Part shown: piece after piece, positions 1-12,410 of the stretch
Numbering within the stretch: position 1 is the first letter of the stretch
Layout: every line of letters begins with the position of its first letter
Assembly (NCBI GenBank): GCA_032718475.1
Contig: JAUCBJ010003650.1
Coordinates: forward strand, 1 to 62,000
Length of the DNA: 62,000 nt
Origin: Nemertoderma westbladi
Lineage: Eukaryota > Xenacoelomorpha > Nemertodermatida > Nemertodermatidae
Direction of reading: 5' to 3'
Program-made: the position numbers and the translations under genes
The notes under the pieces: model-generated
Seen by the model: the letters and a program-made list of their open reading frames with translations, nothing else
Told to the model about the DNA's origin: nothing
The model's database searches: none

Positions 1-1719
1 ACCTTGCGCATGTAATACTTCAGACCTAACAGGTTGACACAATGTTACAGGAGGTATTGGTATGCCCTTTTGTATATTGACTAATTTGTCGCATTCTAGC
101 GCGATACTTTGCTGCACTTCCTGCAACTCTGCTCTACTTTCCCTCACTGTTCCCTTAAGTTGGTGGACAGTCTCCTGCATCTGTCCTAGCAGGAGATTCA
201 TCCCCCGCCGTAACTCTTCCACCCACTCAACCGCCGAAGCGGGAGTCGCCAACATAGTAGCGGGCTGACGCGGGACGACGGGAGACAAATTATTGATTTC
301 TCTCTCTGCTATCTGGACAGGGGTATTTGCATGGACTGTTCCACCGGGTACAGGCAGTGTAGTACTATGTAAAGGGAATTTAGAGTTAAGCTCTGGAAGT
401 ACAGGGGTCTCTAACACAGAAGTGACTTTGGGAACGACAGGCCTAATTATTTCAGGCTCATCAACTATTGTAGGGAGTCTTGTGACCTGAATAATTTGTT
501 CTGTGGGTTCTGTACTACCTAAGTCTGTGCTAGCTAGTTGTCTTCTGACAGCTGGGGGCAAATCAGGCAGTTTATGACGGTGAGATGTTTTTCTACGCCT
601 GCTTAGACGAGATCTATTTCCTCCGCCTTCAGGATCGGTGGTCTCGCCTTCCTCCGATGATGTGTATCCTTGGCGCTTGGGAGTAGATCGACTCATCATC
701 TGCATTTGATTAGCAGTTAACTGTTTATTTATGTTGTCTTGCGTCTCTTGCAGATTTTCCAACTCCAGTTGGGTAATCTCCTCAGACGCTCTCCGTTCTG
801 CTTCTGCCACTGCCTTTGCTGCTTTTCTTTCTGCTTCTGCTTCTGCCATTGCCGCTGCCTCCTTTCTTTTCCATTCTGCTTCTGCGATTGCCTCTGCCGC
901 CTTTCTGTCTGCTTCTGCCATTGCTTCTGCCGCCTTTCTGTCTGCTTCTGCCATTGCTTCTGCCGCCTTTCTGTCTGCTTCTGCTTCTGCCGCCACTCTT
1001 GCTGCTGCTATTGCCTTTCTTCTCTCTATCAGTTCTTTCTTTACTTGCTCTTCTCGGACTCTAGTGAGGCGGAGTTTTTCATCACATTCAGCTTGGTTTG
1101 CAGCTAACATTTCCGCATCGATTGCGTCCAACACAAGCTTGGTTTCTTCACTATTAGGGCGAAGTCCAGACAGTCGTCTCCTCAACTCTTCGTCTCCTAT
1201 GAATCGCTGATAGTCTGACAGATAGATGTCAATGGCGTCTCTAGTTCGCGGCTTCTCTGCTGCTGTTAATTCGCTTTCCACTTCGCTTTCCACCTCGCTT
1301 TCTACTTGAGAAGAAGTGGCGTCGGTTGATTCTTCATAGGTTGGCCGCTCATCATAAACCATATCCGCCATCTTCGCTCCGCGTTCGGGCGTCCGCTCAA
1401 CAGTATCCGAACTACTGGAGCTATCGGGCCGCTGAGAACTAGGTTCTTGGCTAGGAGGTTGCTGCTGTTTTATAGCTTCTTCTTGATCCCGCTTGACTTG
1501 GGCCCGAGTGCCTATGGCAGACCAACGGCGCTTCACTAACTTCGCAAATTGCGAAATCTTTTCTACCAACCTAGGTTCTGACACAACCACTGCAGGGGTT
1601 GCCCTTCTTACAGTATGAGGGGTTTCAGACCTCGGTCTGGGATTCTCTACACTTTGATCTGAGAAACAGGCTGTTGTTTCTAGGAGACTATCTGACAGAG
1701 TTTGCCTTGTGTCAGCCAT
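1..1719 (-). CDS. Long gag-like coiled-coil ORF, 3' end outside window
   Basis: Reading the minus strand from the ATG at 1719 (MADTRQTLSDSLLE) the frame stays open for 573 codons to base 1, with no stop. The N-terminal 130 residues are Ser/Gln/Pro-rich. Residues about 180-310 form a charged heptad-rich helix built on repeats of AEADRKAAEAM. A basic stretch near residues 340-390 (KRQGYTSS, SRRRKTSHRHK) follows, then a second predicted coiled coil (WVEELRRGMNLLLGQMQET). The internal repeat is a DNA-level tandem repeat at about 830-1010. I do not recognise the family. The composition, the lack of introns and the repeat-rich setting suggest the gag of an LTR-type or related retroelement, but capsid and zinc-knuckle motifs, if any, would lie beyond the edge. 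A repetitive host scaffold protein is the alternative. Confidence 0.6.
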   Translation of the reverse strand, partial: MADTRQTLSDSLLETTACFSDQSVENPRPRSETPHTVRRATPAVVVSEPRLVEKISQFAKLVKRRWSAIGTRAQVKRDQEEAIKQQQPPSQEPSSQRPDSSSSSDTVERTPERGAKMADMVYDERPTYEESTDATSSQVESEVESEVESELTAAEKPRTRDAIDIYLSDYQRFIGDEELRRRLSGLRPNSEETKLVLDAIDAEMLAANQAECDEKLRLTRVREEQVKKELIERRKAIAAARVAAEAEADRKAAEAMAEADRKAAEAMAEADRKAAEAIAEAEWKRKEAAAMAEAEAERKAAKAVAEAERRASEEITQLELENLQETQDNINKQLTANQMQMMSRSTPKRQGYTSSEEGETTDPEGGGNRSRLSRRRKTSHRHKLPDLPPAVRRQLASTDLGSTEPTEQIIQVTRLPTIVDEPEIIRPVVPKVTSVLETPVLPELNSKFPLHSTTLPVPGGTVHANTPVQIAEREINNLSPVVPRQPATMLATPASAVEWVEELRRGMNLLLGQMQETVHQLKGTVRESRAELQEVQQSIALECDKLVNIQKGIPIPPVTLCQPVRSEVLHAQG

Positions 1720-1856
1720 GTTTGATTGTACAGTTGAATGCCTACTGCTATATTACAGTTAAAGCAAGTCTAGCAATTCAGTATCACTGTTAGCCTAGTA
1801 ATTAATTACCGATACTGCTACTCAGTGTAGCGTGATATATATATAATATATTAGAA

Positions 1857-2100
1857 TACCGGTATGCTTATAATATATATATAAGTATTATTACAGACTA
1901 GATTTGTCACAGAGTACCGGTATATAATTTTAGCACAAATATATATAAATATATAATAGGCCTATCGTGAATACCGGTATACAGCCTACACTTATAGTAT
2001 ATAAGTATAATTCTGGACTATAATTAATTACAGAGTACCGGTATGATTTCAGCACAAATTTATAGAAATAAATATAATAAGCCTATGGTAAATACCGGTA
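1857..2100. repeat. Two-copy tandem repeat, about 121 bp unit
   Basis: Two diverged head-to-tail copies share the order ACCGGTAT, a run of TATA, ACAGAGTACCGGTAT, TTTAGCACAAAT and a short A/T stretch ending GCCTAT. Both units are bounded by ATACCGGTAT. The repeat lies just upstream of the minus-strand ORF, so it could belong to that element's leader or to a promoter; nothing proves either. Confidence 0.75.
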
Positions 2101-3044
2101 TGTCAATTATTTTAGAATAATTGAATTTCTGAATATTTTAGGGTTACTTGGTTACTTTAACTTACTTTATTACCGTTGGTTAAGCAGCAGTCCAACTGAT
2201 ATTGAGACCTAGTTGTTGTATGGCAGGCCTACTATTTATAAATCGTTTGAGTTGATTTATAATATTTATATACCCGTTTAAAAGGGTTTTGTCAATATTT
2301 GAAATAAATGTTATTATTTCTGGGGGGTCACTACACAGAAGCTGTGCGCTCTCAGTGGAGTGCTATTTATTGGACACTAAAACAGATAATTCTAATTTAC
2401 CTAAGTTACTTAATACTACAAATTACTTACGATACGGGTGAGATTAATTCTCTAGTTAAACACAACAAAAATATTACGTACGAAATTTTTTTTTTTTAGG
2501 GTAATTTTACAGGAAGTCTACAAACCAGCCTAACAAAGGGTTAGAATTCTGGTTATTACAACGGACAGGGTACTACGGTATTTGAAATAATAGGTAGTAA
2601 ATATATTGTACTGTCCAGATAGGAAAATACCACCGCCTGACGACCTATAACCGTATCGCTATAGGTACTACGTTATGTATCACGGATTGTTCCTACCCAG
2701 AAGCTAATAGAGCTAACGAATGTGCCTATCAACCACTTTACAACACAAATATACTGCCTACACTAATTACTTCGGAAAGCACTGTACACTAAACCCTAAA
2801 TTAGGTACAAGTACCGGTATAACAAATAATCAGTAGTTAAATATACTTGAACAGTTAAAAGAACCACGGCATCTGCTGGAGTGACCGAAGCACAAAATCT
2901 CCAGTCTTTACCTACGCCAAGCAGCCCTGATGTAGTACCGGGGTTAGTTTAACTATAACGGTATGTATAACAAGCACAATTACTGTAGGAATAAACTTGG
3001 GGACATGAATGTTGCGAATAATCGCATAAACTCTGAATAATAAA
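2101..3044. other. Non-coding AT-rich stretch
   Basis: No ORF with protein-like content is present. The stretch contains several ACCGGTA and AGGCCTA words and lies upstream of the minus-strand gag-like ORF. It could include a long terminal repeat, but I cannot find a second copy in the window to define one. Confidence 0.5.
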
Positions 3045-3620
3045 TATTACGCTACTCGTACAGAATACTCAAACAAATACAAACCAAACGCTGGCAGACT
3101 ACTATTAAGCCTAAACAAACTACAGTATGTGCAGATTCTGAAACTGTTAGTTAGTATGCGTTCTAACACGGTAGTACGACTTACTCTTTAAGAGGGGATT
3201 GACCTTACCGCTTATGGCTGCCCCAACTTACTAACGGCACTTGATCAGACCAACTCTACACACACAGCAATCCCTTCAGACCCAAAAATAGCTAGACGAC
3301 AATCCAGCCTACAAATATTTGAGTAATAACTATTACGGTACCTGAACAGACCACACAAACAAACACAGGCTAAAACACTGGCAGACTACGATCAAGCCTA
3401 AATAAACTACAGTATATGCAGACTCTGAAACTGTTAGTTAGTATGCGTTCTAACACGGTAGTACGACTTATTCTTTAAGAGGGGATTGACCTTACCGCAT
3501 ATGGCTGCCCCAACTTACTAACGGCACTTTATCAGACAAACTCTACACACGCCGTAATCTCTCCAAACTCAACAACAGTCAGACAGCAGCTCAGCCTACA
3601 ATTATCTGAACAATCTGAGC
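3045..3620. repeat. Two-copy tandem duplication, about 286 bp unit
   Basis: Copy 1 (about 3045-3330) and copy 2 (about 3331-3620) share long near-identical blocks, for example CTGAAACTGTTAGTTAGTAT and CTTTAAGAGGGGATTGACC. Divergence is limited to substitutions and small indels. No coding potential is seen in either. Confidence 0.85.
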
Positions 3621-6448
3621 AGGGTCACACACCTTCTGCTCAATATTAGCTTACTAGGAAATAAAACCGACAGAAATAAGTAAGCTCCAAAAGAAACAAG
3701 GGGTGTACAGTCCCTAATCTCTTAAACAGCCTACCGGTATACAATAATCAAAATCGAATAATACTAAATGTACTTGTACAGCAGTACCGGTACCGGTGAT
3801 GACAGTTAGGCCTACTGACCTACAGAAGCACCGGTTCAGTTTTACCAGTCACTACGGTATTTTGCAACCTTATTGCCTACTGCAATAAGATTATAAACTG
3901 TTACTGTTCGCGCTTTTGAAGACCTTTAGCAGTTTAACCTGCCAAAATTTATATGTCTTTTAGTTAATTAAAACCACTTTAGCATATGACAATATTTTAT
4001 GCTAATACGCAAAACATTAGCCGAAGGCAGCCCATGCGCGATCATTCACCCGATGGATCTACACCCGGGAGGCTGAATTCGGATGCTTAAATTGTATTAT
4101 TGCAGTGTAAGGTTGCAGTGTATACCTACTGTATTATTCGATAGATCGTTAATAATTAATCTCTGACAGATATTATTGGCTTTCGGGAAATATTAACAGT
4201 TCCTTTAGGACGTGGCGCTTTATCTATTTAAACAGAACTAAGACTTATACTAAAACGCAACGATACTGCTTATGATTGAAGTATAAAGCGTATTCTTTAG
4301 GAAATACTTTGTTACCAATCACAATCATACACACTATTCTGCCGACCGTCAGTATATTTGATCACACATAAAGAGAGCAGCAATTGACTCACGTAGGGTC
4401 TGCTAAATAACATTGGATTCAATACACACCACATTAATATAAATCGCAATTGTTATGTATAGCCGGTCTCTCTAACCTGTAGTGTATCAAGAAAATTGGG
4501 AATTTGGGTGATTTATCCGTATTATCCAAAGAGCAATATTTCCATCAACAAATAGGTACAATTAATAACTGACGGTAAAATAACAGTACAAACAATATGA
4601 TTAATGCAATTAAATTAAGTGAGCATGTTAATTAGTGAGTTATTGAGATTAGTTAGTAGGTAACAGTTTATACTTTCGATAATTTAAGCAGTTTACTAGA
4701 GTTCTTCCCAAAAAGCCGGTGTTTCTGGCTTAGACAGCAATAACAACAAAGTATCAAGTAAAAGCAGTAAGACTGAACACTCTCCTTATGATCGACCGAA
4801 AAGCTACACGTCGACAGGAAAAATCGCTCTGATTGGCTCAAGCCAAACAAAGAACCATGCATCCAATGGCTGTTTCCATGTCAGCAACCAGCTGTTAGAT
4901 GTCGTAATATGAATCATCACGGCTAAGCTGTGAAAGGTAGTTGGTGCATTACAGGTTTTTTGCCTTACCATGTCCGCCAAAACACGTATATAGCAGAATG
5001 ACTTTTATGTCCGTTAAAACACCTGTAACGGTACCTTGCGGGCGAGGGGAATATATATACAGTTAGAGAACCTTTTTAGAGTATTCCAGCGCCTGGGGGG
5101 AAACTGGATTGCGAAGCAAAAGGGGCCAGTTAGATCCCACAGAAGCTTTTACAGTTGCTCTTCACTTTCTGCATTCGATGGGGTCTCAGTCATAATTCAG
5201 GAGTTTTATTTCACTCTGCACTCAGTATGCAGTACTGTATACTGAAGTATCAGTTAGAGTATAGGCCAGAAAACAGCAGACTTCAGAACTACTGTACTAC
5301 TACAGTACGGAGTACAGTTGGGTATTCTCAGCGAGATTTGGCTGCATTTATGGATTATGCTATCAAATCTCGCTGAAAAATTCAAAATATCACTAAACCT
5401 TTCTAAATTTGGTATTACTTCGTCATGTCCACACCCCCTGTTATTTTTCTACGTTTTACCTGTCACTTTTTGTATGTTTTTAGTGTTTTTTAGCAAGTCG
5501 TTAGACTCGATTACTGTAAGAAAATTGATGACAGAAAAAACTTTGAAAAAAAAAAAGAATTGAAAAAAAAAATAGAAATAAAATTGCTGGCTACTGACCT
5601 AGAGCAAAAACGACTCTAACGATTTTGATGACATTTTGCATGATCCATGAAAATTGATTTCTATGGGTACTTGTGAAATCGCAGTTTAAATTGAAATATC
5701 TCAACTTGTCCGAGTTCGCTCGACCTACTGTAGTAGTAGTAGTATCTCAACTTGTTTGATTTCGAAAAATAGCCCCAAAACACGAAAATTACCATAGGCG
5801 CAATGATAAAAACACCAGCGGGCACTCATGAAAATGTATAGAGATGATGGCCTGGTAATGCATTCAATAGGAATGCCAACTAGAACTAACAAAGAAGTAC
5901 TTTCTGTGCCAAGTATTATCACTCTACTCTACAACCCAGACAGTAAGCAAACATGAACTGGTTTAGCTGGCTATTACAGTCTCAGCTGAATAACTCTTCC
6001 CAATGCATCCTATGGGAAAATCTACAAGGATACTCACACTACTATGTTAATGACTGTTAGTTACACAGTGTGTTGGCTACTATTGATTGCACTGTACTCT
6101 CATTTAATAATAATTATTTTATTTTTAAATCTTTGTGCCAACATTACTACTGTGGAGGCTGTATGCTTATAATCTGTTATAATAATAATACAATTATTGT
6201 TGTATTTAATTAATATCGTGGTTCACATTGAACAGTGTAAATTGTTAATCGCGGTTTACATTGAAACATCTCAACTTGTTTTATTTATTACAAAAATAAG
6301 AACGAATTTGCTTGTGCGCGATTGTATTGAATTCATGACAACTGCTGTTATTACTATTAATCAATTGACACCTCGACTCCTCTCCGATTTCTCTATCCTA
6401 TAGAACAAAATAATCATTTCGTTAACTGCTCTCTATCTTCTACTGTTG
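3621..6448. other. Non-coding stretch without recognised genes
   Basis: I see only short chance ORFs, AT-rich DNA and scattered ACCGGT words. Nothing with a recognisable domain is present on either strand. Confidence 0.5.
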
Positions 6449-7101
6449 TACAGGCTCCAGCCTATGACCCCGTAGGAATTTTATATATGACTCGGCTACC
6501 CTACAGTACATAGATGTTTAGTGCAGACTTGGCACATTTAAAAAAATTTGGTTAGACGTTACCAAATGGTTGCGCTCGTCTTTTAGGGGGTCTTAAACAT
6601 AGCAACGGAGAAAATTACCATAGCAACAGCTCTTATAGTAGATATGACGATTTAAAATTTATAGCAGATTAATATTTTGGATATTTAATGGCATATTTCG
6701 TTTTTGAAAATACCATAGCAACAAGGCGAAAACGACCTTCAAAGATAGCAATATTGACCATGTCCATAGCAACGGGCTTTGTAATGCGTATTCAGTGATC
6801 GTATCATGATGGAATCAGAGTCTACCACAATTATATCACGTATAAGGAACAATATGCATTCTTTTTCAGTTTCTAGTTACCATGGCAACGAGTAACCTTG
6901 ACTAAAAACAAGCTACTGTACATATTAGCCGCAGCGTTTTTAAATCAACCTCTACCCCCACTATTTCGAGTATATGGAAAAATCTGCAATATGTTTTAGT
7001 TTCTAGATGCCATGGCAACGCGTCAGACTTGTTAATAAAGTGTCTTAAAATGTGTTAGCCGTTTACACTATGTAAATTAATCATAATTATAACATTCTTA
7101 A

Positions 7102-7295
7102 CTATGGAATTAAATTGTGACAAGAATTGCAATTCCGACAGTATTCAGTGCACATAACACCGTTATGCCTACAAGAACATCGCTGCATCAAGCAGTCTTT
7201 CTGACAGGCACATGTATTTACTAGTGAATCGGGAATTTGTGAAAGGTATTTATTGGGCAACAACATTCCATTTGCACCAGTATTCCAACCAAAAT
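7102..7295 (-). pseudogene. CXC-type cysteine-rich exon, left-arm copy
   Basis: The minus-strand reading contains FGWNTGANGMLLPNKY followed by CQKDCLMQRCSCRHNG, MCTEYCRNC and SCHN. The dense Cys pattern (CxxxC, CxC, CxxxCxxC) resembles the Tesmin/TSO1-like CXC zinc-binding motif that ends many uncharacterised, transposon-associated invertebrate proteins. The exon begins after a good acceptor (GTATTAG, reverse complement at about 7296-7302) and ends at a stop. It is the inverted partner of the copy at 8612-8808, with a few residue changes. The rest of the gene is absent. Confidence 0.55.
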
Positions 7296-7394
7296 CTAAT
7301 ACACTTAGATTTACCACGAAGTCATTGCATAGTGATGCAATCTTATTTATTATGTAGAGACATCGCAAAATGTGACCATTTATGGATTCTGTTG

Positions 7395-8500
7395 TTGGAG
7401 GGAGATCCTATTACTACTACTAGGATCGGCATGCTGCATTGCAGCTGCATTTTTAAGAATGCTGTCTATGAATTATAGGTCATTGATCAAGAAAACTTGC
7501 CACCTCCATGCAGCATAAAGGAGGTGCCACCTGTGGCTGCATAGACCCTCTTACTAGCAGGCAAATCTGGGTCCTGTGACTAGGACCCCCTTCGTTCTGG
7601 GATAAGGACGCCCTTGGTCCTGGATTAAGGACCCATATACTTGGCTGCAGGGGTATATGGCCTGGCCAGGCAGACCAGGCAGACCGGAAGGCAGGTGAGG
7701 ACCTTCGAATACGTAAGGGAAAGGCATGGGCAGCCTTGAATAGGCATTCCAGGATTTGGAAGTCACCGATAATTAATCGGAAACTTAAGGTCCGATTATT
7801 TAGAGCAGCAGTAGTTCCAGTATTCCCTCTATGGGAGTCCATGTTGGGCTCTAACTGCTGAGGACACCAAATCTCTGGATGGCACATTCACAAGAATGCT
7901 ACGCCGGCTTCATTGTGTCAAGTACAAGGCACACATCTCCAACCAGACACTATATAACATTGGAGGTGTCTCATTGGTTCCCCCAAGCTGGACACTAGAA
8001 CAAAGTCGCCTCTGCTTTGCAGGACATTACTTTCGCCGTGAGGACCAGCCAGAGGACCATACCTATTCTGGCGCACATGACCCACCATTTGCTTTGCAGC
8101 TCATCTGCTGGGCCATGCCCTGTACCCCTGCTGCTAGGTGCAGGTCGCAGTGAAGTGCACTCCGAGTGGACATGAGAACACTCTACTCATGATCAGCCAC
8201 ATGAAGATCACATTTGTACCATTGGTAGAGGCAGGTCTGCCTGGCCAGGCCATATACCCCTGCAGCCAAGTATATGGGTCCTTAATCCAGGACCAAGGGC
8301 GTCCTTATCCCAGAACGAAGGGGGTCCTAGTTACAGGACCAGATTTGCCCTAGTAAGAGGGTCTATGCAGCTACAGGTGGCACCTCCTTTATGCTGCATG
8401 GAGGTGGCAAGTTTTCTTGATCAATGACCTAGAATTCATAGACAGCATTCTTAAAAATGCAGCTGCAATGCAGCATGCCGATCCTAGTAGTAGTAGTAGG
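7395..8500 (+). mobile_element. LINE 3' fragments in the centre of the fold-back element
   Basis: 7690-8060 encodes the C-terminal part of the LINE ORF seen complete at 39432-40387 (minus); SNQTLYNIGGVSLVPP is shared. 8222-8500 is a LINE-3'UTR-like segment ending in GCATGCCGATCC and TAG repeats. An inverted copy of that 3' segment lies at about 7395-7690. The arrangement suggests a LINE insertion into one arm followed by duplication or inversion. Confidence 0.65.
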
Positions 8501-8611
8501 ATCTACCTCCAACAACAGAATCTATAAATGGTCACATTTTGCGATTTCTCTACATAATAAATAAGATTGCATCACTATGCAATGACTTCGTGATAAATCT
8601 AATTGTATTAG

Positions 8612-8808
8612 ATTTTGGTTGGAATACTGGTGCAAATGGAATGTTGTTGCCCAATAAATACCTTTCACCAATTCCTGATTCACTAGTAAATACATTTGCC
8701 TGTCAGAAAGACTGCTTGACGCAGCGATGTTCTTGTAGGCGTAACGGTGTTATGTGCACTGAATACTGTCGGAATTGCGATTCTTGTCACAATTTAATTA
8801 TTCCATAG
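8612..8808 (+). pseudogene. CXC-type cysteine-rich exon, right-arm copy
   Basis: The exon starts after the acceptor AATTGTATTAG and reads FGWNTGANGMLLPNKY, then CQKDCLTQRCSCRRNG, MCTEYCRNC, SCHN and a stop. All cysteines of the left-arm copy are kept. Only this terminal exon is present, so it looks like a captured or relict gene end. Zinc binding is inferred from spacing only. Confidence 0.55.
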
Positions 8809-9456
8809 TTAAGAATGTTATAATTATGATTAATATACATAGTGTAAACGGCTAACAGATTTTAAAGACACTTTATTAACAATTCTGACGCGTTGCCATG
8901 GCATCTAGAAAGTAAAACATATTGCAGATTTTTCCATATACTCGAAATAGTGGGGGTAGAGGTTGATTTAAAAACGCTGCGGCTAATATGTACAGTAGCT
9001 TGTTTTTAGTCAAGGTTACTCGTTGCCATGGTAACTAGAAACTGAAAAAGAATGCATATTGTTCCTTATACTTGATATTATAGTGGTAGGCTCTGATTCC
9101 ATCATGATACGACCACTGAATACGCATTACAAAGCCCGTTGCTATGGACATGGTCAATATTGCTATCTTTGAAGGTCGTTTTCGCCTGGTTGCTATGGTA
9201 TTTTCAAAAACGAAATATGCCATTAAATATCCAAAATATTAATCTGCTATAAATTTTAAATCGTCATATCTACTATAAGAGCTGTTGCTATGGTAATTTT
9301 CTCCGTTGCTATGTTTAAGACCCCCTAAAATACGAGCGCAACCATTTGGTGACGTCTACCCAAATTTTTTTAAATGTCCCAAGTCTGCACTAAACATCTA
9401 TGTAGGGTAGCCGAGTCATATATAAATTCCTACGGGGTCATAGGCTGGAGCCTGTA

Positions 9457-11989
9457 TTACTGTATAATAATTCATTTTAATAATTCTTTTAATAATTCAT
9501 TCATTGTTAATTCGTTTATAATTCATTTAGATGATTACAACATAATAATTATAGTTTGAAGTTGTCTAGAAAATTTCTCGTACACCACCGGGACTACCCT
9601 CACACTAATTTATTATCTGACATAACAAAAAGCTTATCTTGACTCGTACTTTCTCCTACGACTTGCTTCACGGACCGCTAGGCCCGTCTCTAGTTTTGAT
9701 TTATATTGATGAAAGTTCTATAACATTATTAGATATATTTTTTTATGGTATCTAGTGTTTTTTGAAAATATAAAATAAGTTAGGGTTAGGGTTAGCCTGT
9801 TAGGTTAAATATAGTTAGGTTAAATAATTACACCATCAGAAAGCCCCTACAAAACTAAATTGTTTGTATGTCGTGTTTTCGAATAAACAAACAATTTACA
9901 AAACAATTTACATTGCCAGATTTGGCTGAAAATTATAATAATATTTTTCGTAGGTAGGAATAATAATGTAAACGGCGGTCTGACTTTGAGGTAGCTCAGC
10001 AACTGGGATGAATGACAGGAAAATCTATGAATTCATTCAGTTAGGCAGGCAGGGGGATAGGATAGGAGGTGCACAGTAGGCATATATTACCAATTGGGGT
10101 GTCGTTTCAGCTTTCTCATAGGGTTAATGTTAAATTAATATTGAAAAATTAGTGCCTAGAAGTAAAAATTTTACCTACTATAAATACTGTAGTTTCGTTG
10201 AAAAATAGCTGAGATATCGGCGTTCAAAAATTGCAGTTATTTGCTTCCGCTGCAACCTGCCGGCAATTTATTATATTTCATACATACACGAATGTTTTAG
10301 ACATAATTATTTATTTATTTGTTTGACGAGTCAGTATTAATAGTTTGATGTCATTTTACTATTGCGATTACGTACAGTACAGTAGCTAACCATTAAATAA
10401 CAAAATATATTCCAGAATATTATTTATTACAGTACAGCAGTATATAATAATACAGTCGACTAATTGACGACCATGGCTACTTGAGACGCCTCTTATAAAG
10501 ACACTGGCCTTGAAGTTGCGGATAATCTCGCGAAAGTCGGGTTATTGGGGGTTGTGGCGGCGCAATTTTGTCGACAGCCCGGCATAGCATTATTAATGCA
10601 GCTGCTTCCAGCATGCGGATTATAGATAGATAATTGAAGGTGAAGAGCAATAATCCCCATTTACCTACTGTAGGTAAAAATTGCGCAAAGTCTTATTTAC
10701 CGCTCGGCCATCATTGACTGAACGGTAAATAATGTTAATTTTAACAATAAATGTTTATTATTATTATTCCTTTGAATTATCTTGCATTTGAAGTCAAAGG
10801 CCCTTATATGGCCTTAATGGTTTACAAATCAGTGGAAAACAATACATAAGTTGCTACAATAATCTTTCATTTAACAATCCCTATATTTAACACTAACTTT
10901 TTTTTTTATCATTACAAAATTATGTTTAATGTTACAGTTTATAGAGTTTCAAAATTACACCATTTAAATTCCTGGGTTCTTTATAAAGTCAACTGGGTTT
11001 GTAAACAAGTTACGTACGGTGTTTCCTTCCGAAGATAGCTATTCCCATAGGAGAAATCTAACTCCTCCCGAGCGCATTCTTTTGCATTACCGTAGTTTCC
11101 CTAGAAGCGTACGGAATGATTCCAGGTTTTCGAACAACCATCACTGATTGCCCGAAATCTCTGGTGCATTTCTACAGTACTTGGACATATTCTGGTTAGT
11201 GGGGGAAGCCACTGAACTTATAGAAGTTCCCACTTCTTACCACGACACTCAAGACTCACATCGTCAAACCCGATGGGGGATGAAGTCGCAGTGAAGGTAG
11301 GGCGACTTTAGAATTGGGTCGAAAGTATACCAAATGCAACACGGGTTGATGTATACATTCCCCATATTACACCCGAAAATATGTCCAGTTTCGCTTCAGA
11401 CATGAACTTATTCAAACCAGTTGAATTCAACAATCCAACAGTTGTAGTTAAGGGGCCCATTACACGAAATTTTAATTTTATTATTTATAAAGCTACTATT
11501 CTGAAACTTTAACACGATGATCTGTGATCTTTTACTATAAAAACTGAGAAGACCTATATGGATATCTTCGTAAGCCCATTTGTTCGAAAAATATGGCACT
11601 TTTTGTGCGGTTCGGTTTTTTTTCACAAATTGTATCAATTTTGAGGCATTTCTATGTAAAATATATCATGTTTAAGGATCTGTAATACCGCCTGGGCTTA
11701 AGTTCTCGGTCCAAGACTCTGGCCCAGTGGACCTAGATATGTAGGCTATCTTCTATAAAAATTTCAGCACAAAATTATTGTTTTTGTAAATTTATGGAGG
11801 TTTTAGTACATGTTCGGACCATATTTTGGGAATCAAATATTTTGAGATAGACAAAGAGTAGCATTTACAAAATCGGTCCAAATAGATCCAAATGAAGATA
11901 GATGATGGAAGATAGAAATGAATAGATCTATAGAAAATCCAAATGGCTGTGTTTTACAAAACCAATAGGCCTACTCACTATTGTAGCTC
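9457..11989. other. Non-coding stretch with a short telomere-like run and faint LINE debris
   Basis: 9779-9800 contains two TTAGGGT-like units, too few to call an interstitial telomere. Around 10506-10560 a plus-strand frame gives GLEVADNLAKVG, which resembles the end of a retroelement RNase H domain, but no other part of it is recognisable. Otherwise AT-rich sequence without supported genes. Confidence 0.4.
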
Positions 11990-12410
11990 TAAAGCTGCTG
12001 AAAATTTTGGTATATGTTCCATTCAATATAATTATATTAAATCGCATCAGGGATCCCATTGACAGACTGCTCCGTGGAAATCAGAATGGGTTCCGTAAAG
12101 GTCGTGGGACCATGGAGCCCATTTTGGCACTTAGAAGGATAATTGAAGAGTTATCAAAAAAGAAAGACAGGCATCTGGCTGTTATCTTTGTTGACTTCTT
12201 CAAGGCCTTTGATTCAGTCTCTCGCTCACGTATGTTCAGCATACTTTCATTATATGGGATTCCTGATGAAATTATTGCAGCAATCAGATCAGTATACGAT
12301 GGTTCGACAACATTTGTGTCTACTGTTGACGGTGACACAGAACCATTTGAAGTGTTATGGGGCGTCCTCCAGGGAGACACACTTGCGCCATTATTGTTCA
12401 TAATTGTGGT
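11990..12410 (+). mobile_element. LINE reverse-transcriptase fragment
   Basis: The frame contains NQNGFRKGRGTMEPILALRR, VIFVDFFKAFDSVSRSRM (RT motif A) and LWGVLQGDTLAPLLFIIVV (motif B), typical of a non-LTR retrotransposon RT. Sequence identity stops abruptly at about 12409. The same family occurs at 7690, 18655, 39432 and 57090. Both ends are truncated and the YADD-type catalytic motif is missing, so the copy is dead. Confidence 0.85.

Larger units (their letters stand above)
6451..9454. mobile_element. Fold-back DNA element with TA target duplication and X-box-like motifs
   Basis: The ends are mirror images: CAGGCTCCAGCCTATGACCC at 6451 and its reverse complement ending at 9454, each flanked by TA. 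The arms (about 6451-7750 and 8220-9454) are near-identical inverted copies more than 1.2 kb long. Both carry GTTRCCATRGCAAC-type motifs, with full palindromic versions at 6876-6889 and 9022-9035, and a cysteine-rich exon. The centre holds fragments of the LINE found elsewhere in the window. The TA duplication is what Tc1/mariner-type and some other transposases leave. No transposase ORF is visible, so this copy looks non-autonomous. Confidence 0.8.

Noticed and set aside
731-1210. Ala/Ser-rich plus-strand ORF
   Set aside because: It is the antisense of the AEADRKAAEA coiled-coil repeat; the minus frame is longer and more protein-like.
1720-4300. Long terminal repeat upstream of the gag-like ORF
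   Set aside because: No second LTR copy and no clear primer-binding site can be seen in the window.
9779-9800. Interstitial telomere
   Set aside because: Only two TTAGGG units are present, followed by unrelated sequence.
10506-10560. RNase H remnant (GLEVADNLAKVG)
   Set aside because: A match of about a dozen residues with no supporting domain around it; kept only as a remark.
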